From: Ruegeria atlantica
GTDB lineage: Bacteria > Pseudomonadota > Alphaproteobacteria > Rhodobacterales > Rhodobacteraceae
Assembly: GCF_013032005.1 (NCBI RefSeq)
Contig: NZ_WQBE01000003.1
Location: forward strand, 290,851-354,850
Reading direction: 5' to 3'
DNA length: 64,000 bases
Position 1 is the stretch's first letter. Every line of letters begins with the position of its first letter. The translations under genes and the position numbers were made by a program. Below are positions 10,710-18,969 of the stretch, piece by piece. The notes beneath the pieces were generated by a model, which saw nothing but the letters and a program-made list of their open reading frames with translations, was not told the DNA's origin and searched no databases.

Positions 10710-11816
10710 TCAGTTCGACGCTGCGTTCAGCTTTTCGTTCTGCTCACGCAGGGTATCCGAGATGATCGCGTACCACTCGCCGGACTCACGCATCTCAATC
10801 AGGCCTTTGTTCATCATCGCAATGTATTCGCGTGCGAACGGGTTGGTGCGGTGCGCGAGGAAGCTCATCGAGGACAAGGTGGATACATATGGGTTTTCAA
10901 CGATGTCAGCCGAGGTCAAGCCCATGTCATTCATTGTCGATGCGAACAGATCCACTTCGAATGCCGCCACATCTGCGGTGCCGGTCAATACGGCATCCAG
11001 ACACTCACGGGCTGTATTGGGCTGGACCACGGTTGTGTTGTTGTGGTTCAAGCCTTGCTCTTCAAGCACCACCATGCTCCAGCCTGCCATGCGGCAGATG
11101 GTCGAGCCTTCAAGGTCCTTGAAAGAAGTCGCGCTTGCATAGTCGCTTTCTGGCAGTGTGAAGAAGCCACCCACGATGTCATAGACCGGGACCGATGCGA
11201 CAAACTGCGTGCAGCGTGCTTCGGTAGCTTCAGACCACTCATACGAGCGGTTAGTGCAGTCCGGAACGGTCCATGCAATCGAGATGTCAAACGCCCCAAG
11301 CGGCAACAGGGTGTCCAGGTGCGAGCTCCAGTCATCAACAAAGCTGACCGAGTATTCGCGCTGGTTGCCCGCACGCTGAAGGCTGGTTGTTGCCAGACGG
11401 GTCATAATACCGCCACCGTTGAGAGTTTCAGTTGTAAATGGCTCCCATCCGTTGCCCGCGACCATCTTGATCGGCGGAGCATAGACATTCGAACGCTTGA
11501 CGCTTGCCGCACGCTGTTCCTCGGCCGCAATAACTTCCTGAGCGGATTGACCGTTCGGCAGGCTGCCGTCTTCACAAGGCAGCGCAAGAACCAGACCAGG
11601 GGCCAGATCGTTCGGGTTGGTGATCAGGTTGCGGTTCGCGTTAAAGATCGGCTGATAGTTCGACGTGCCATAGGCTGCGATGGCGATGGTGGCCATCGTG
11701 TCGCCATCCGCGACGGTATAGTTGGTGCAGGCTTCTTGTGCGGCGGCGGCTCCGGCGCTCAGGGCGGTGACGGCTGTTGCCGACAGCGCGACTTTCTTCA
11801 GGTTGAATTCAAACAT
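10710..11816 (-). CDS. Exported LysM domain + family-3 solute-binding-like protein
   Basis: 368 residues. ATG 11816 has GGAGGA 7 bases upstream, better placed than an in-frame GTG at 11822. Signal peptide ~1-28 (SAGAAAAQEA), then one LysM domain (~30-80, YTVADGDTMATIAIAAYG) bracketed by a cysteine pair, then a ~260-residue domain resembling periplasmic amino-acid-binding proteins (FVDDWSSHLDTLLPL; ICRMAGWSMVVLE; GTADVAAFEVDLF). LysM should anchor it to peptidoglycan; the second domain should bind a small ligand. No ABC permease is adjacent, so a sensing role is more likely than transport. It is the last gene of the kinase operon and a tandem paralog of the next gene upstream. Confidence 0.8.
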   Translation of the reverse strand: MFEFNLKKVALSATAVTALSAGAAAAQEACTNYTVADGDTMATIAIAAYGTSNYQPIFNANRNLITNPNDLAPGLVLALPCEDGSLPNGQSAQEVIAAEEQRAASVKRSNVYAPPIKMVAGNGWEPFTTETLNGGGIMTRLATTSLQRAGNQREYSVSFVDDWSSHLDTLLPLGAFDISIAWTVPDCTNRSYEWSEATEARCTQFVASVPVYDIVGGFFTLPESDYASATSFKDLEGSTICRMAGWSMVVLEEQGLNHNNTTVVQPNTARECLDAVLTGTADVAAFEVDLFASTMNDMGLTSADIVENPYVSTLSSMSFLAHRTNPFAREYIAMMNKGLIEMRESGEWYAIISDTLREQNEKLNAASN

Positions 11817-11860
11817 GTCCACTTCCTCCAGACTTTTTAGTTGTCAGGCCGGTTGAGGCC

Positions 11861-13123
11861 TTAGCCATTTTCCATTTGATGACGCAGAGCGGTCGAAACG
11901 ATGTCACGCCATTCGCCAGATTGCTGCATGATTGCCAGACCCTGGTTGAGCGTCTCAAGGATCGCTTCCCCATCCGGATTATCTTTGTGGGTCATGACGT
12001 TAAGCGACTTGATCGCCGCCAGGTTGGGGTTTTCGAGAATGCGATGCTCATAGCCCAGGCGGCTGATTGCACCGACGGCCAAGTGAGCTTCGATCGCGAC
12101 GATGTCGGCGGTGCCTTCCATAACCGCGTGAAAGCAATCATCCGGTGACACCGGGCGCATCAGCGTGATCGCCGGTTCATAAAGACCCACTGCATCCATA
12201 TGCGACAGTGACCAACCCTCGGGGCGGCAGATCGTGGTGCCCGCAAAATCGGCATAGGTCAGCGTCTGTTCATAGCCCGAGCCTTCGCGGGCAAAGAAGG
12301 TGTCCACAACCTCATAGAACGGGTTCGAGAAATTGTAAGTCTCGCACCGCGCGCGGTCATTTTCCGAGAGGGCTTCGGCCGTTTCGCAATTGGGGCGCGA
12401 CCAGGGGAAGGTGCCGTCAAAGGCCAGTGTCGGCATCAGCAGGTCCAGATGCGAGGACCAGTCGTTGACGAACTGGATCTTGTAGGCCTGCTCGGGTGCG
12501 GCCCGAAGCATCGCGGTTTCCACCAGATTTGTATAAAGGCCGCGATGGGGCAGGGCCTCATCTGTGAACGGCGCATAGTTGCCGCCGGTGATCAGCAGCA
12601 ACTGGCGATCCCGAATATCGGGGCGGATCCCGCCATCCGCGTCGCGGATCAGTGCGGCACCCTCGGCGCGGGCGGCTTCGATTTCTTCGCGGGCCGCGGC
12701 TTTGGCTGCAACCACCGCGTCCTCGCTTGTCTTTTTGGCTTCGGCCTCGGCTTCTGCTACGCGGGCTTCGGCCTCGGCTATTGCTTTAGCTGCCCGCTTT
12801 TCGGCTGCTGCGACCAGTTCGGCTGCCATCTCGGCTGCCATGGCTTCTGCTTCCGTTTGCGGAACTTCCCGCGCACGCCCGATATCTTCCAGACAGGGCA
12901 GGGTCAGTACGTCGCCCACGCGGATGATATTCGGGTTGTTGCCGATCACGTCGCGGTTGGCGTCAAAGATGATGCGGAAATCCTCGGTCGAATAAACATT
13001 GATCGTCAATTCGCGCAGGCTGTCGCCTGATTGGATTTCGTAGGTTGAGCACGCCTCTTGCGCCGAGGCGGCTCCGGCCGCGGCAGCAAGTGCCAGGCTG
13101 GATATGAACAGATGGGTTTTCAT
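11861..13123 (-). CDS. Exported LysM + coiled coil + family-3 solute-binding-like protein
   Basis: 420 residues. Signal peptide ~1-21 (AAAAGAASAQEA), LysM domain ~25-77 flanked by cysteines (EACSTY ... LTLPC), an Ala/Glu/Arg-rich segment ~88-158 predicted as coiled coil, and a binding-protein-like domain ~170-415. It shares block motifs with the 10710 gene (VNDWSSHLDLLMP; TICRPEGWSL; GTADIVAIEAHLA), so the two are paralogs; the coiled coil is the main difference. The segment could space the ligand domain away from the wall or oligomerise it. It lies 44 bases upstream of its paralog and 22 bases downstream of the phosphatase, within one operon. Ligand unknown. Confidence 0.8.
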   Translation of the reverse strand: MKTHLFISSLALAAAAGAASAQEACSTYEIQSGDSLRELTINVYSTEDFRIIFDANRDVIGNNPNIIRVGDVLTLPCLEDIGRAREVPQTEAEAMAAEMAAELVAAAEKRAAKAIAEAEARVAEAEAEAKKTSEDAVVAAKAAAREEIEAARAEGAALIRDADGGIRPDIRDRQLLLITGGNYAPFTDEALPHRGLYTNLVETAMLRAAPEQAYKIQFVNDWSSHLDLLMPTLAFDGTFPWSRPNCETAEALSENDRARCETYNFSNPFYEVVDTFFAREGSGYEQTLTYADFAGTTICRPEGWSLSHMDAVGLYEPAITLMRPVSPDDCFHAVMEGTADIVAIEAHLAVGAISRLGYEHRILENPNLAAIKSLNVMTHKDNPDGEAILETLNQGLAIMQQSGEWRDIVSTALRHQMENG

Positions 13124-13145
13124 GGGTCCTGTATCTTTGCCTTGG

Positions 13146-13931
13146 TTAGTTTCTTGTTAATTTCACAACACCGATCGAGGCATTGTCCTGATCGGGGTCA
13201 AACTTGGCGTGAAGCGCCTGCAACAACGCTTCGGCGATGTCCTGCGCCCATGCATGCGCGTTGGCCTGCACAATGGTCTGAATTTCCGCGTCACTGAGGA
13301 ACTGCAGCCCGTCACTGCCCAGGATCAACACGTCTGCTGCAGTCAGGTGCAGCGGCTCTTCCGGGCAATCGACCTTGGGGATTTCGGCTCCCATGACCAC
13401 TGATGTCAGTTGGTTGCGATCCGGGTGAACCTGCGCTTCAGCCTCTGTCAGAGTGCCTTGGGCCACCTGCGCGTCAATGACCGGAGCCATGGAGTGATCT
13501 TCGTTGATCTGGCGCAGCACCCCGTCGCGGAACAGGTACAACGGGCTGTCGCCGATCGAAATCCAGAACACGCGCTGTTCCAGCAACAGCACCCCCAAAA
13601 GGGTAGACCCCATGTTGAGGCCCTCGCCGTTTTCCTCGCAGCGCGCGGCAATTGCGGCATTGGCTTGCATGGCAGCCAAGGGCAACGCGTCGATTATCGC
13701 GCTTTCGGTCGGGGTATTGCTCTCAAGCTCAGCGTCCAGGGCCTCGCGCCAGGCGGCAATCACAAGTTCCGAGGCGACTTCGCCTGCCGCATGACCACCC
13801 ATGCCGTCGGCGACGACAACATAGCTGGCATTGGCCGCATCGAACATGCGCGCCGCGATCGCGTCTTCCTGCGAGTCGCGCTGACCCTGTTCCAGGATCA
13901 GAGCAATGTCATATGCCGGTTGCGCCAGCAT
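13146..13931 (-). CDS. PP2C-type Ser/Thr protein phosphatase
   Basis: 261 residues. Metal-binding motifs of the PPM family are all visible: QRDSQEDA near the N-terminus, ADGMGGHAAGE (residues 41-51), GSDGLQFLSD, and the C-terminal DQDNASIGVV. No membrane segment, so cytoplasmic. It would reverse phosphorylation by the kinase encoded at 15175-17343. Its start lies 3 bases after the stop of the FHA gene, implying coupled translation. The kinase/FHA/PP2C trio resembles the post-translational control module of type VI secretion, but no secretion genes occur here. Confidence 0.92.
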   Translation of the reverse strand: MLAQPAYDIALILEQGQRDSQEDAIAARMFDAANASYVVVADGMGGHAAGEVASELVIAAWREALDAELESNTPTESAIIDALPLAAMQANAAIAARCEENGEGLNMGSTLLGVLLLEQRVFWISIGDSPLYLFRDGVLRQINEDHSMAPVIDAQVAQGTLTEAEAQVHPDRNQLTSVVMGAEIPKVDCPEEPLHLTAADVLILGSDGLQFLSDAEIQTIVQANAHAWAQDIAEALLQALHAKFDPDQDNASIGVVKLTRN

Positions 13932-13934
13932 CTA

Positions 13935-14966
13935 TTAAGCATCCCGCCAGTCAAAGCCGTCATCGCAAAAGGCGGCAAATCGAACTGAGGTTTCGCTGAT
14001 CCGGATCAGGTCGCCACTGGACAGCGCAACAGTACTCAGCACCGGTTTGCCGTTCAGACGGACCAGGTTGGCTTTGCCGCCGTGACCCAGATAGCATTTG
14101 CGGTCTTCGGGATCATAGGCGATCACCGCATGATTGCTGCGTGAAATGCCGGTGTCGCCAAAGTCCAGTTGAATAGCCTGATCGTCGTTGCGGCCAATCT
14201 GCATCAGCCCCTCAGTCAGGGTGATGCAGGATCCACGACCCGGTCCGGCGGTTACGACCAGCCAACCCACAGGGAAGGTTTCCTGCGCAGTCTCGGTCTT
14301 GGCTACCGGTTCTGCGCTTTCGATCATCTCCTGAACGTGCGTGTCGGCGCGTTCAAAACCAAGGAACGTGGTCTTGACGCGGCCACGGCGGTCCTCGGAG
14401 GCGGGCGCTTGAACCGGCTGAGGCAGTTCCGGTGTAATTTCTGGTTCAGGCGCGATTTCAGCGACTGGTTCGGGTTGCGCAGGTTCAACCGGCTCGGGCT
14501 GAGCGGTCTCAAGTGTTTCAACAACAACCTCAAGAATGGCCTCTTCCTGCGGTTCCTCGGCCTGTGCGGGTTCTTCCGTCTCGACCTCTTCGTCGGTGGC
14601 GATGTGCAGGGTTACAACCGGCTCTTCTGGTTCGGGCTGGGTTTCGGGTGTTTCGAAGATGTTATCCTCGGCCTCTTCGACCACTTCGGTCACCACGACG
14701 TCATCCGAGGCATCTTCTTCCGGCTCGTCGGAAAACTCGGGCATGTCCTTTTCGGGGATCAGTTCGTCAGCTTCTTCGTAGGATTCCGACGACATGTTGC
14801 CACCGGCCAGCGCGTTACGCAGTGCGTTGAAATCCGCAATCGGCTGGGGCTTTTCCGCCTCGGGCTCTGCGGCTTCTTCCGCGACCACTTCTACTTCGGT
14901 TTCTGCTTCTTTAGGTTTGCCGGCACCTTCGAGAAGCCGGCTGAGAGGGCTTTTATATTTGAACAT
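13935..14966 (-). CDS. FHA-domain protein with long acidic Pro/Glu-rich linker
   Basis: 343 residues from ATG 14966 (AAAGGTG upstream); a longer reading from 15050 lacks a ribosome site. Residues ~1-235 are low-complexity and very acidic, with Glu/Pro/Ala repeats (for example PEPVEPAQPEPVAE). The last ~105 residues form a forkhead-associated domain: MQIGRNDDQAIQL, ISRSNHAVIAYD and LNGKPV correspond to its phosphothreonine-binding loops. It probably docks on phosphorylated kinase or substrate and may itself carry the phosphorylated Thr in its linker. It sits between the kinase (208 bases upstream) and the phosphatase (3 bases downstream). Confidence 0.88.
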   Translation of the reverse strand: MFKYKSPLSRLLEGAGKPKEAETEVEVVAEEAAEPEAEKPQPIADFNALRNALAGGNMSSESYEEADELIPEKDMPEFSDEPEEDASDDVVVTEVVEEAEDNIFETPETQPEPEEPVVTLHIATDEEVETEEPAQAEEPQEEAILEVVVETLETAQPEPVEPAQPEPVAEIAPEPEITPELPQPVQAPASEDRRGRVKTTFLGFERADTHVQEMIESAEPVAKTETAQETFPVGWLVVTAGPGRGSCITLTEGLMQIGRNDDQAIQLDFGDTGISRSNHAVIAYDPEDRKCYLGHGGKANLVRLNGKPVLSTVALSSGDLIRISETSVRFAAFCDDGFDWRDA

Positions 14967-15174
14967 GGTGTCGACACCTTTGCTTTTTGACACAGGGTTT
15001 TCGTCCTGCGGGGCTGCTACTCGCCTCTGCGCGCATCGGCACAACGGCACTTACATTTTGGAAATCAAACCAACTTTTATCTGCCGCGACGGGCCGGTCC
15101 CCGTCAGGGTGGCGGATTTCCAGGCACCACCCTTCGCTTTCACTTTGCGGCAGATCACTTTCGAACCGGTCAGA

Positions 15175-17343
15175 TTACTCCTGCGCTAGCTGCATCACGG
15201 CCTCAGCTTCGGCACCGTTGCGCAGCACGGTCAGTCGGGCCTGCGTGAGATTGTCCGAAACCAGAGCTTCCAGCAGGGCATCCAGGCTTTCTTCTTCGTT
15301 CAGGATGGCCCCGGTTTGCGCTTCCGAGATTAGAACGTCACCAGTCCGAAGGCTTCCCGCCGTGTCGGTGGGGGTGGTTGTTACAGTCGCCTTCCAGCCC
15401 TGACCGTCTTCATTGCGGACGGTAAAGCCAATGCCGTTTTCCAAACCGATCACACGGATGGCAGGCAGGGCCAGCAAGCCGTTCTGGGCCAAGGTCTTGC
15501 CCAGCGGACGATAACGCGCGGTCACACGGATATACCCGTCAGGATCAACGGACAGATCATCCAGAACATGCGCGGCGAAGCTTGCGTTCTCGCGGATGGG
15601 TTTGCCATTTAGCGTATAGATCGCAGCGCCGCGCGTGACCCAATCGCCGATCACCGACATGTCTTGTGCCGGGTCAACACCGGTAACGGCGATGATGCTG
15701 CCGGTGGATACACGACGTCGCGAGAACTGGAACGGAATCTCGACATCCCAATGCGAGAAGGCAACTTGCGTTTCCGCAGGGGTTCCCGACGAAACCTCTG
15801 CGGGTGAAGGTTCGGCTGTCTGGGCTTGGGCCTCTTGTGTGTCAGCCGAGGGGGCCTGTGTCTGCTCGACAGGCTCTGGCGTCGGTTCTGCCGTAACGGG
15901 CGCCGGTTCAACTGGTTCCGGCGTAGGTTCGGTGTTGGCCACCTGCTCGACAGGGGCTTCGGTATCAGCAGTCTGCTCGACAGGTGCTGCCGTTTCAGTT
16001 TCGACCTGGGTTGTTGCTGGGGTGGTAGTCTCGGTCGTTGCGGGTTCGGCCACAACCGCAATGTCCTGTGCGGGTTCCGGTTTTTCGCTGGTCATCAGGA
16101 AGTATCCGCCCGCCGCCAGACCGGCCACAACAACGGCAATGCCCGCAACCAGTTTTCCGCTGCCGCCTGATCCACTTTTGACCACAGTGTCAACGGCGAC
16201 GGCCGTGTCTTCCTTGGACGTGAACTTGGCCAGTTCATCGTCGTTTTTATCTTCGTTGCCCAGAGCCAGATCTGCGTTGCCAGCCAGCAGCGCGGTGACC
16301 ACCGCCTCGGCGTTTTCGCTTTCGGCTTTGATCCGGGCTTTTTCAACCTCATCATCCTTACGGTCCATCGCAACGATGACGGAAACCGGACGATAGTCGA
16401 ACGTATCGAACATCACGCCCGGACCGCGGAACATGCGCAACCAATCCAACGCGCTTTGCAGCCGGTCAGTGACGTGAACCTCCATCGCCTTGTCGATCGC
16501 TTCAAGGAACCCATCCGGGTAGCCTTTGAACTGTCCAGCCAACGGAGAGTATGGGTCGTCCTGGTCATTGTTGAATGCGTTCAGGCGGGTCTGACCATCA
16601 ATTGGGCGTTCTCCGCTGATGGCGTGATACAGCGTGGCGGCCAGCACATAGAGATCACTGCTGGGGCCTTGATCGGCGCCACGCACATAGAATTCGTGGG
16701 GAGAATAACCGTCCTTGATAACCCGCAGGGTCAACAGAGCCGCGGATTGCTGTGCCGCTTGCTCGCGCGCGGCGCCAAAGTCGATCAGCACCGGATCGCC
16801 GTTCTCGTTGATCAGGATATTGTCGGGTGAGATATCCCGGTGCAGCATGCCGCTTTGGTGGATGAAGGACACCGCAGACAACATCCTTTCGGTCACCTGT
16901 ACGATGAAATCCGGCCCGGCCTTGTTGTCGGAGTTCTCAACGTAATCCAACAGATCGCATCCCTTGATGAAATCCATCGCGATATAGGCGGTGTTGTTGT
17001 CTTCAAAGACCTGGTGGACGTCTACGATATTGGGATGCACCAGACGCGCGTGGTTGCGTGCCTCTTGAATGAACAAATCAATGATGGCGCGCAGATCGTC
17101 CTTGTGGTCAGGATCGGCGGGTTCGACCATGTCGCCATTGCGACGGCACAAGGCACTCGGAAAGCACTCTTTGATCACCACGTCACGCTCTAGGCTGTCG
17201 CGGGCCAAATAGGTGATCCCAAAGCCGCCATTGCTTAGGAAACGCAGGATTTCATACTGACCGCGCAGTAGTTTTGCGCCGGGTTGAAGTCCTTCAATTT
17301 TCGGTTCGTCGTGCGATGCACCGACCGCCTGGTTGTGGCTCAT
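15175..17343 (-). CDS. Single-pass membrane Ser/Thr protein kinase with extracytoplasmic PDZ-like C-terminus
   Basis: 722 residues from ATG 17343 (GGAAAG upstream). Kinase domain ~28-305: glycine loop LSNGGFGITYLA, Lys58 in VVIKEC, catalytic HRDISPDN (Asp170), DFG at 188-190. One membrane helix at ~398-417. It is followed by a Pro/Thr/Glu-rich periplasmic spacer and a C-terminal region (~545-720) with LNGKPI and GDVLISEAQTG segments resembling PDZ domains. This topology suits sensing in the periplasm with phosphorylation in the cytoplasm. It heads the kinase/FHA/PP2C/LysM operon. No PASTA repeats are present, unlike PknB. Natural targets may include the FHA protein and the dynamin-like proteins encoded upstream (inference). 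Confidence 0.9.
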   Translation of the reverse strand: MSHNQAVGASHDEPKIEGLQPGAKLLRGQYEILRFLSNGGFGITYLARDSLERDVVIKECFPSALCRRNGDMVEPADPDHKDDLRAIIDLFIQEARNHARLVHPNIVDVHQVFEDNNTAYIAMDFIKGCDLLDYVENSDNKAGPDFIVQVTERMLSAVSFIHQSGMLHRDISPDNILINENGDPVLIDFGAAREQAAQQSAALLTLRVIKDGYSPHEFYVRGADQGPSSDLYVLAATLYHAISGERPIDGQTRLNAFNNDQDDPYSPLAGQFKGYPDGFLEAIDKAMEVHVTDRLQSALDWLRMFRGPGVMFDTFDYRPVSVIVAMDRKDDEVEKARIKAESENAEAVVTALLAGNADLALGNEDKNDDELAKFTSKEDTAVAVDTVVKSGSGGSGKLVAGIAVVVAGLAAGGYFLMTSEKPEPAQDIAVVAEPATTETTTPATTQVETETAAPVEQTADTEAPVEQVANTEPTPEPVEPAPVTAEPTPEPVEQTQAPSADTQEAQAQTAEPSPAEVSSGTPAETQVAFSHWDVEIPFQFSRRRVSTGSIIAVTGVDPAQDMSVIGDWVTRGAAIYTLNGKPIRENASFAAHVLDDLSVDPDGYIRVTARYRPLGKTLAQNGLLALPAIRVIGLENGIGFTVRNEDGQGWKATVTTTPTDTAGSLRTGDVLISEAQTGAILNEEESLDALLEALVSDNLTQARLTVLRNGAEAEAVMQLAQE

Positions 17344-17682
17344 TTCTTTCCGCCCGTTCTGATCGTTTTGCGGTTTATTTAACTGGGCTAAATCGCCCTC
17401 GAACTCACAACCAAACACAACCGCAGGACACTTAAGACGGTTAGACGTTTCAAATTTGACTTTATTGGGGCCGCCTCATGGCTTCACTATGGACCGTTTT
17501 CAGATCAATACTACATATTGTATATCGGTGAAGCGGTGTCTCTAAATGTTGAAAATCAGCCTGCACAAAATGCAAGCTGATCGACTGTTTGTCTCCGCTT
17601 GGTCAACGGAGTCAGAAAGTTTTAGGTGCGATTCTGGGGCATTCGAATCGCTGTATCGCGACTCAATTTTAACGAGAAGTTA
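17344..17682. other. Intergenic region between the dynamin block and the kinase block
   Basis: 339 bases with no convincing gene on either strand. It should hold the kinase-operon promoter on the minus strand. No clear terminator hairpin is visible after the dynamin block, so read-through transcription from the dynamin genes is possible. Confidence 0.5.
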
Positions 17683-18969
17683 TCAGGTTCCGGTTTTTGG
17701 TTGCGCCGAATCCACTCGGCTGCCTGCCCAGGCAAGGTTATCGCTGAGCTGTGCCAGAATGCTGATCGCGTCCTTCAAGGGGGCGTCACCGCTTTCAAAT
17801 TGCAACAACAACAACAGGTCGGTGGCCTTTTCGAACTCGCCCGGGATCCAGTCGGCCGTGGGGTCGATTTCTCCCCCTTGCTCTAACCGTTCGGCGAAAT
17901 CTTCGACGATTTCCTGGCACGAATGCAAAAAGGCCGACGGTTTGATATCCGACGATTCACGCAGGTCTTCGTAGATGCTGGCAATTGCGGCCAGCCAGTC
18001 CTCAAGGATCGGGTTTTCAAGCGGCGGCAGTGCGGATTCCAGCGTGGCATGCATCGAGGCAGTGTCGGCTGGCTGCGGCTCGGCCTCGGGCAGGTCCAGC
18101 GTTTCCAGAAAGGGCAGAAAGTCCTGTTTCAGGTCTGCCTGTGCGGCTTCAAGGTCAGCCAGACGGCGGGCGGATGCGATCTCTAAAACCTGTTCGGCCA
18201 GATTTTGGCCTCCACAAGTTTCCCACAGGGTATAATCGGGCTCGGGCTCCTGCGCCATGGCGCGGACGGCAACCGGCGTGCCAATAGGCACGACCGAGCG
18301 GAACAAATCGCCCTTTTCCTTGTTGAGCCGCGACAGAACCCGATCCAGTGCTTCGCTGACATGCGGCAGATCGGTGTGGGTGACGGCCAGCAGACTATTG
18401 GCGCGCAGCTCTTGCGGGACTTGTACCCACAGATGCCGTTCGGTTTCACGCCAGGCATTGGTCCCGTTGGTACACCAGATCGCACAATCGACGAATTTCA
18501 GCAGATCGAGCGTCTCTTTGTAATTGTCGTCCAGGGCGCCGGTTCCCGGCAGATCGAACAAAGAGATTTCCTGCAGGGCAGGGGTGTTCAGCCCAACCGA
18601 AATGAAATCGGGTTCATCCGCGGCTGCTTTTTCCAGAGCGATGCCGGAATAAATCTTGGGTTCACGATCCCACCAGCCCACGGTGGTTTCCGGAGTTTCG
18701 GAATAGGCGACGATAACCAGTGGCAATTTCAGGTGTTGTGGCCCGGTGGGCAGGATATCGGCCCCGGCCAACATGTTGGCAAGGCTGGACTTGCCAGCCC
18801 CGAATTCCCCGGCAAAACCGATGTTGACCGCGTTGGACAGCCGTTCGGCATGGGCCAGCGCTCTATCGCGCATATCGCCCAGTGCCTCATCGGCTGTCAG
18901 GTTTTCGGTCACGGTCAGAAAGCGTTCAAGTTGTCTTACTTCCTGTTCGGTTCCGGGAAATTCGATCAT
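17683..18969 (-). CDS. Dynamin-like GTPase, short type (pair 2)
   Basis: 428 residues. GTPase motifs: P-loop GEFGAGKSS (54-62), G3 DLPG (139-142), G4-like THTD (197-200). The stretch IWCTNGTNAWRETER after G3 is nearly identical in design to the 22397 protein, so these two are paralogs. The C-terminal third is helical and rather acidic. The N-terminal ~45 residues could pack as a neck helix, as in bacterial dynamin-like proteins. Its start overlaps the stop of the long GTPase upstream (18966-18969), indicating stoichiometric co-translation and probably a hetero-oligomer. Membrane fission or tubulation is the family role; the target membrane is unknown. Confidence 0.85.
   Translation of the reverse strand: MIEFPGTEQEVRQLERFLTVTENLTADEALGDMRDRALAHAERLSNAVNIGFAGEFGAGKSSLANMLAGADILPTGPQHLKLPLVIVAYSETPETTVGWWDREPKIYSGIALEKAAADEPDFISVGLNTPALQEISLFDLPGTGALDDNYKETLDLLKFVDCAIWCTNGTNAWRETERHLWVQVPQELRANSLLAVTHTDLPHVSEALDRVLSRLNKEKGDLFRSVVPIGTPVAVRAMAQEPEPDYTLWETCGGQNLAEQVLEIASARRLADLEAAQADLKQDFLPFLETLDLPEAEPQPADTASMHATLESALPPLENPILEDWLAAIASIYEDLRESSDIKPSAFLHSCQEIVEDFAERLEQGGEIDPTADWIPGEFEKATDLLLLLQFESGDAPLKDAISILAQLSDNLAWAGSRVDSAQPKTGT

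Noticed and set aside
15635..16396. Plus-strand Ser/Val-rich 253-residue frame
   Set aside because: Antisense to the kinase spacer; its low complexity comes from the Thr/Pro/Glu-rich coding on the other strand.
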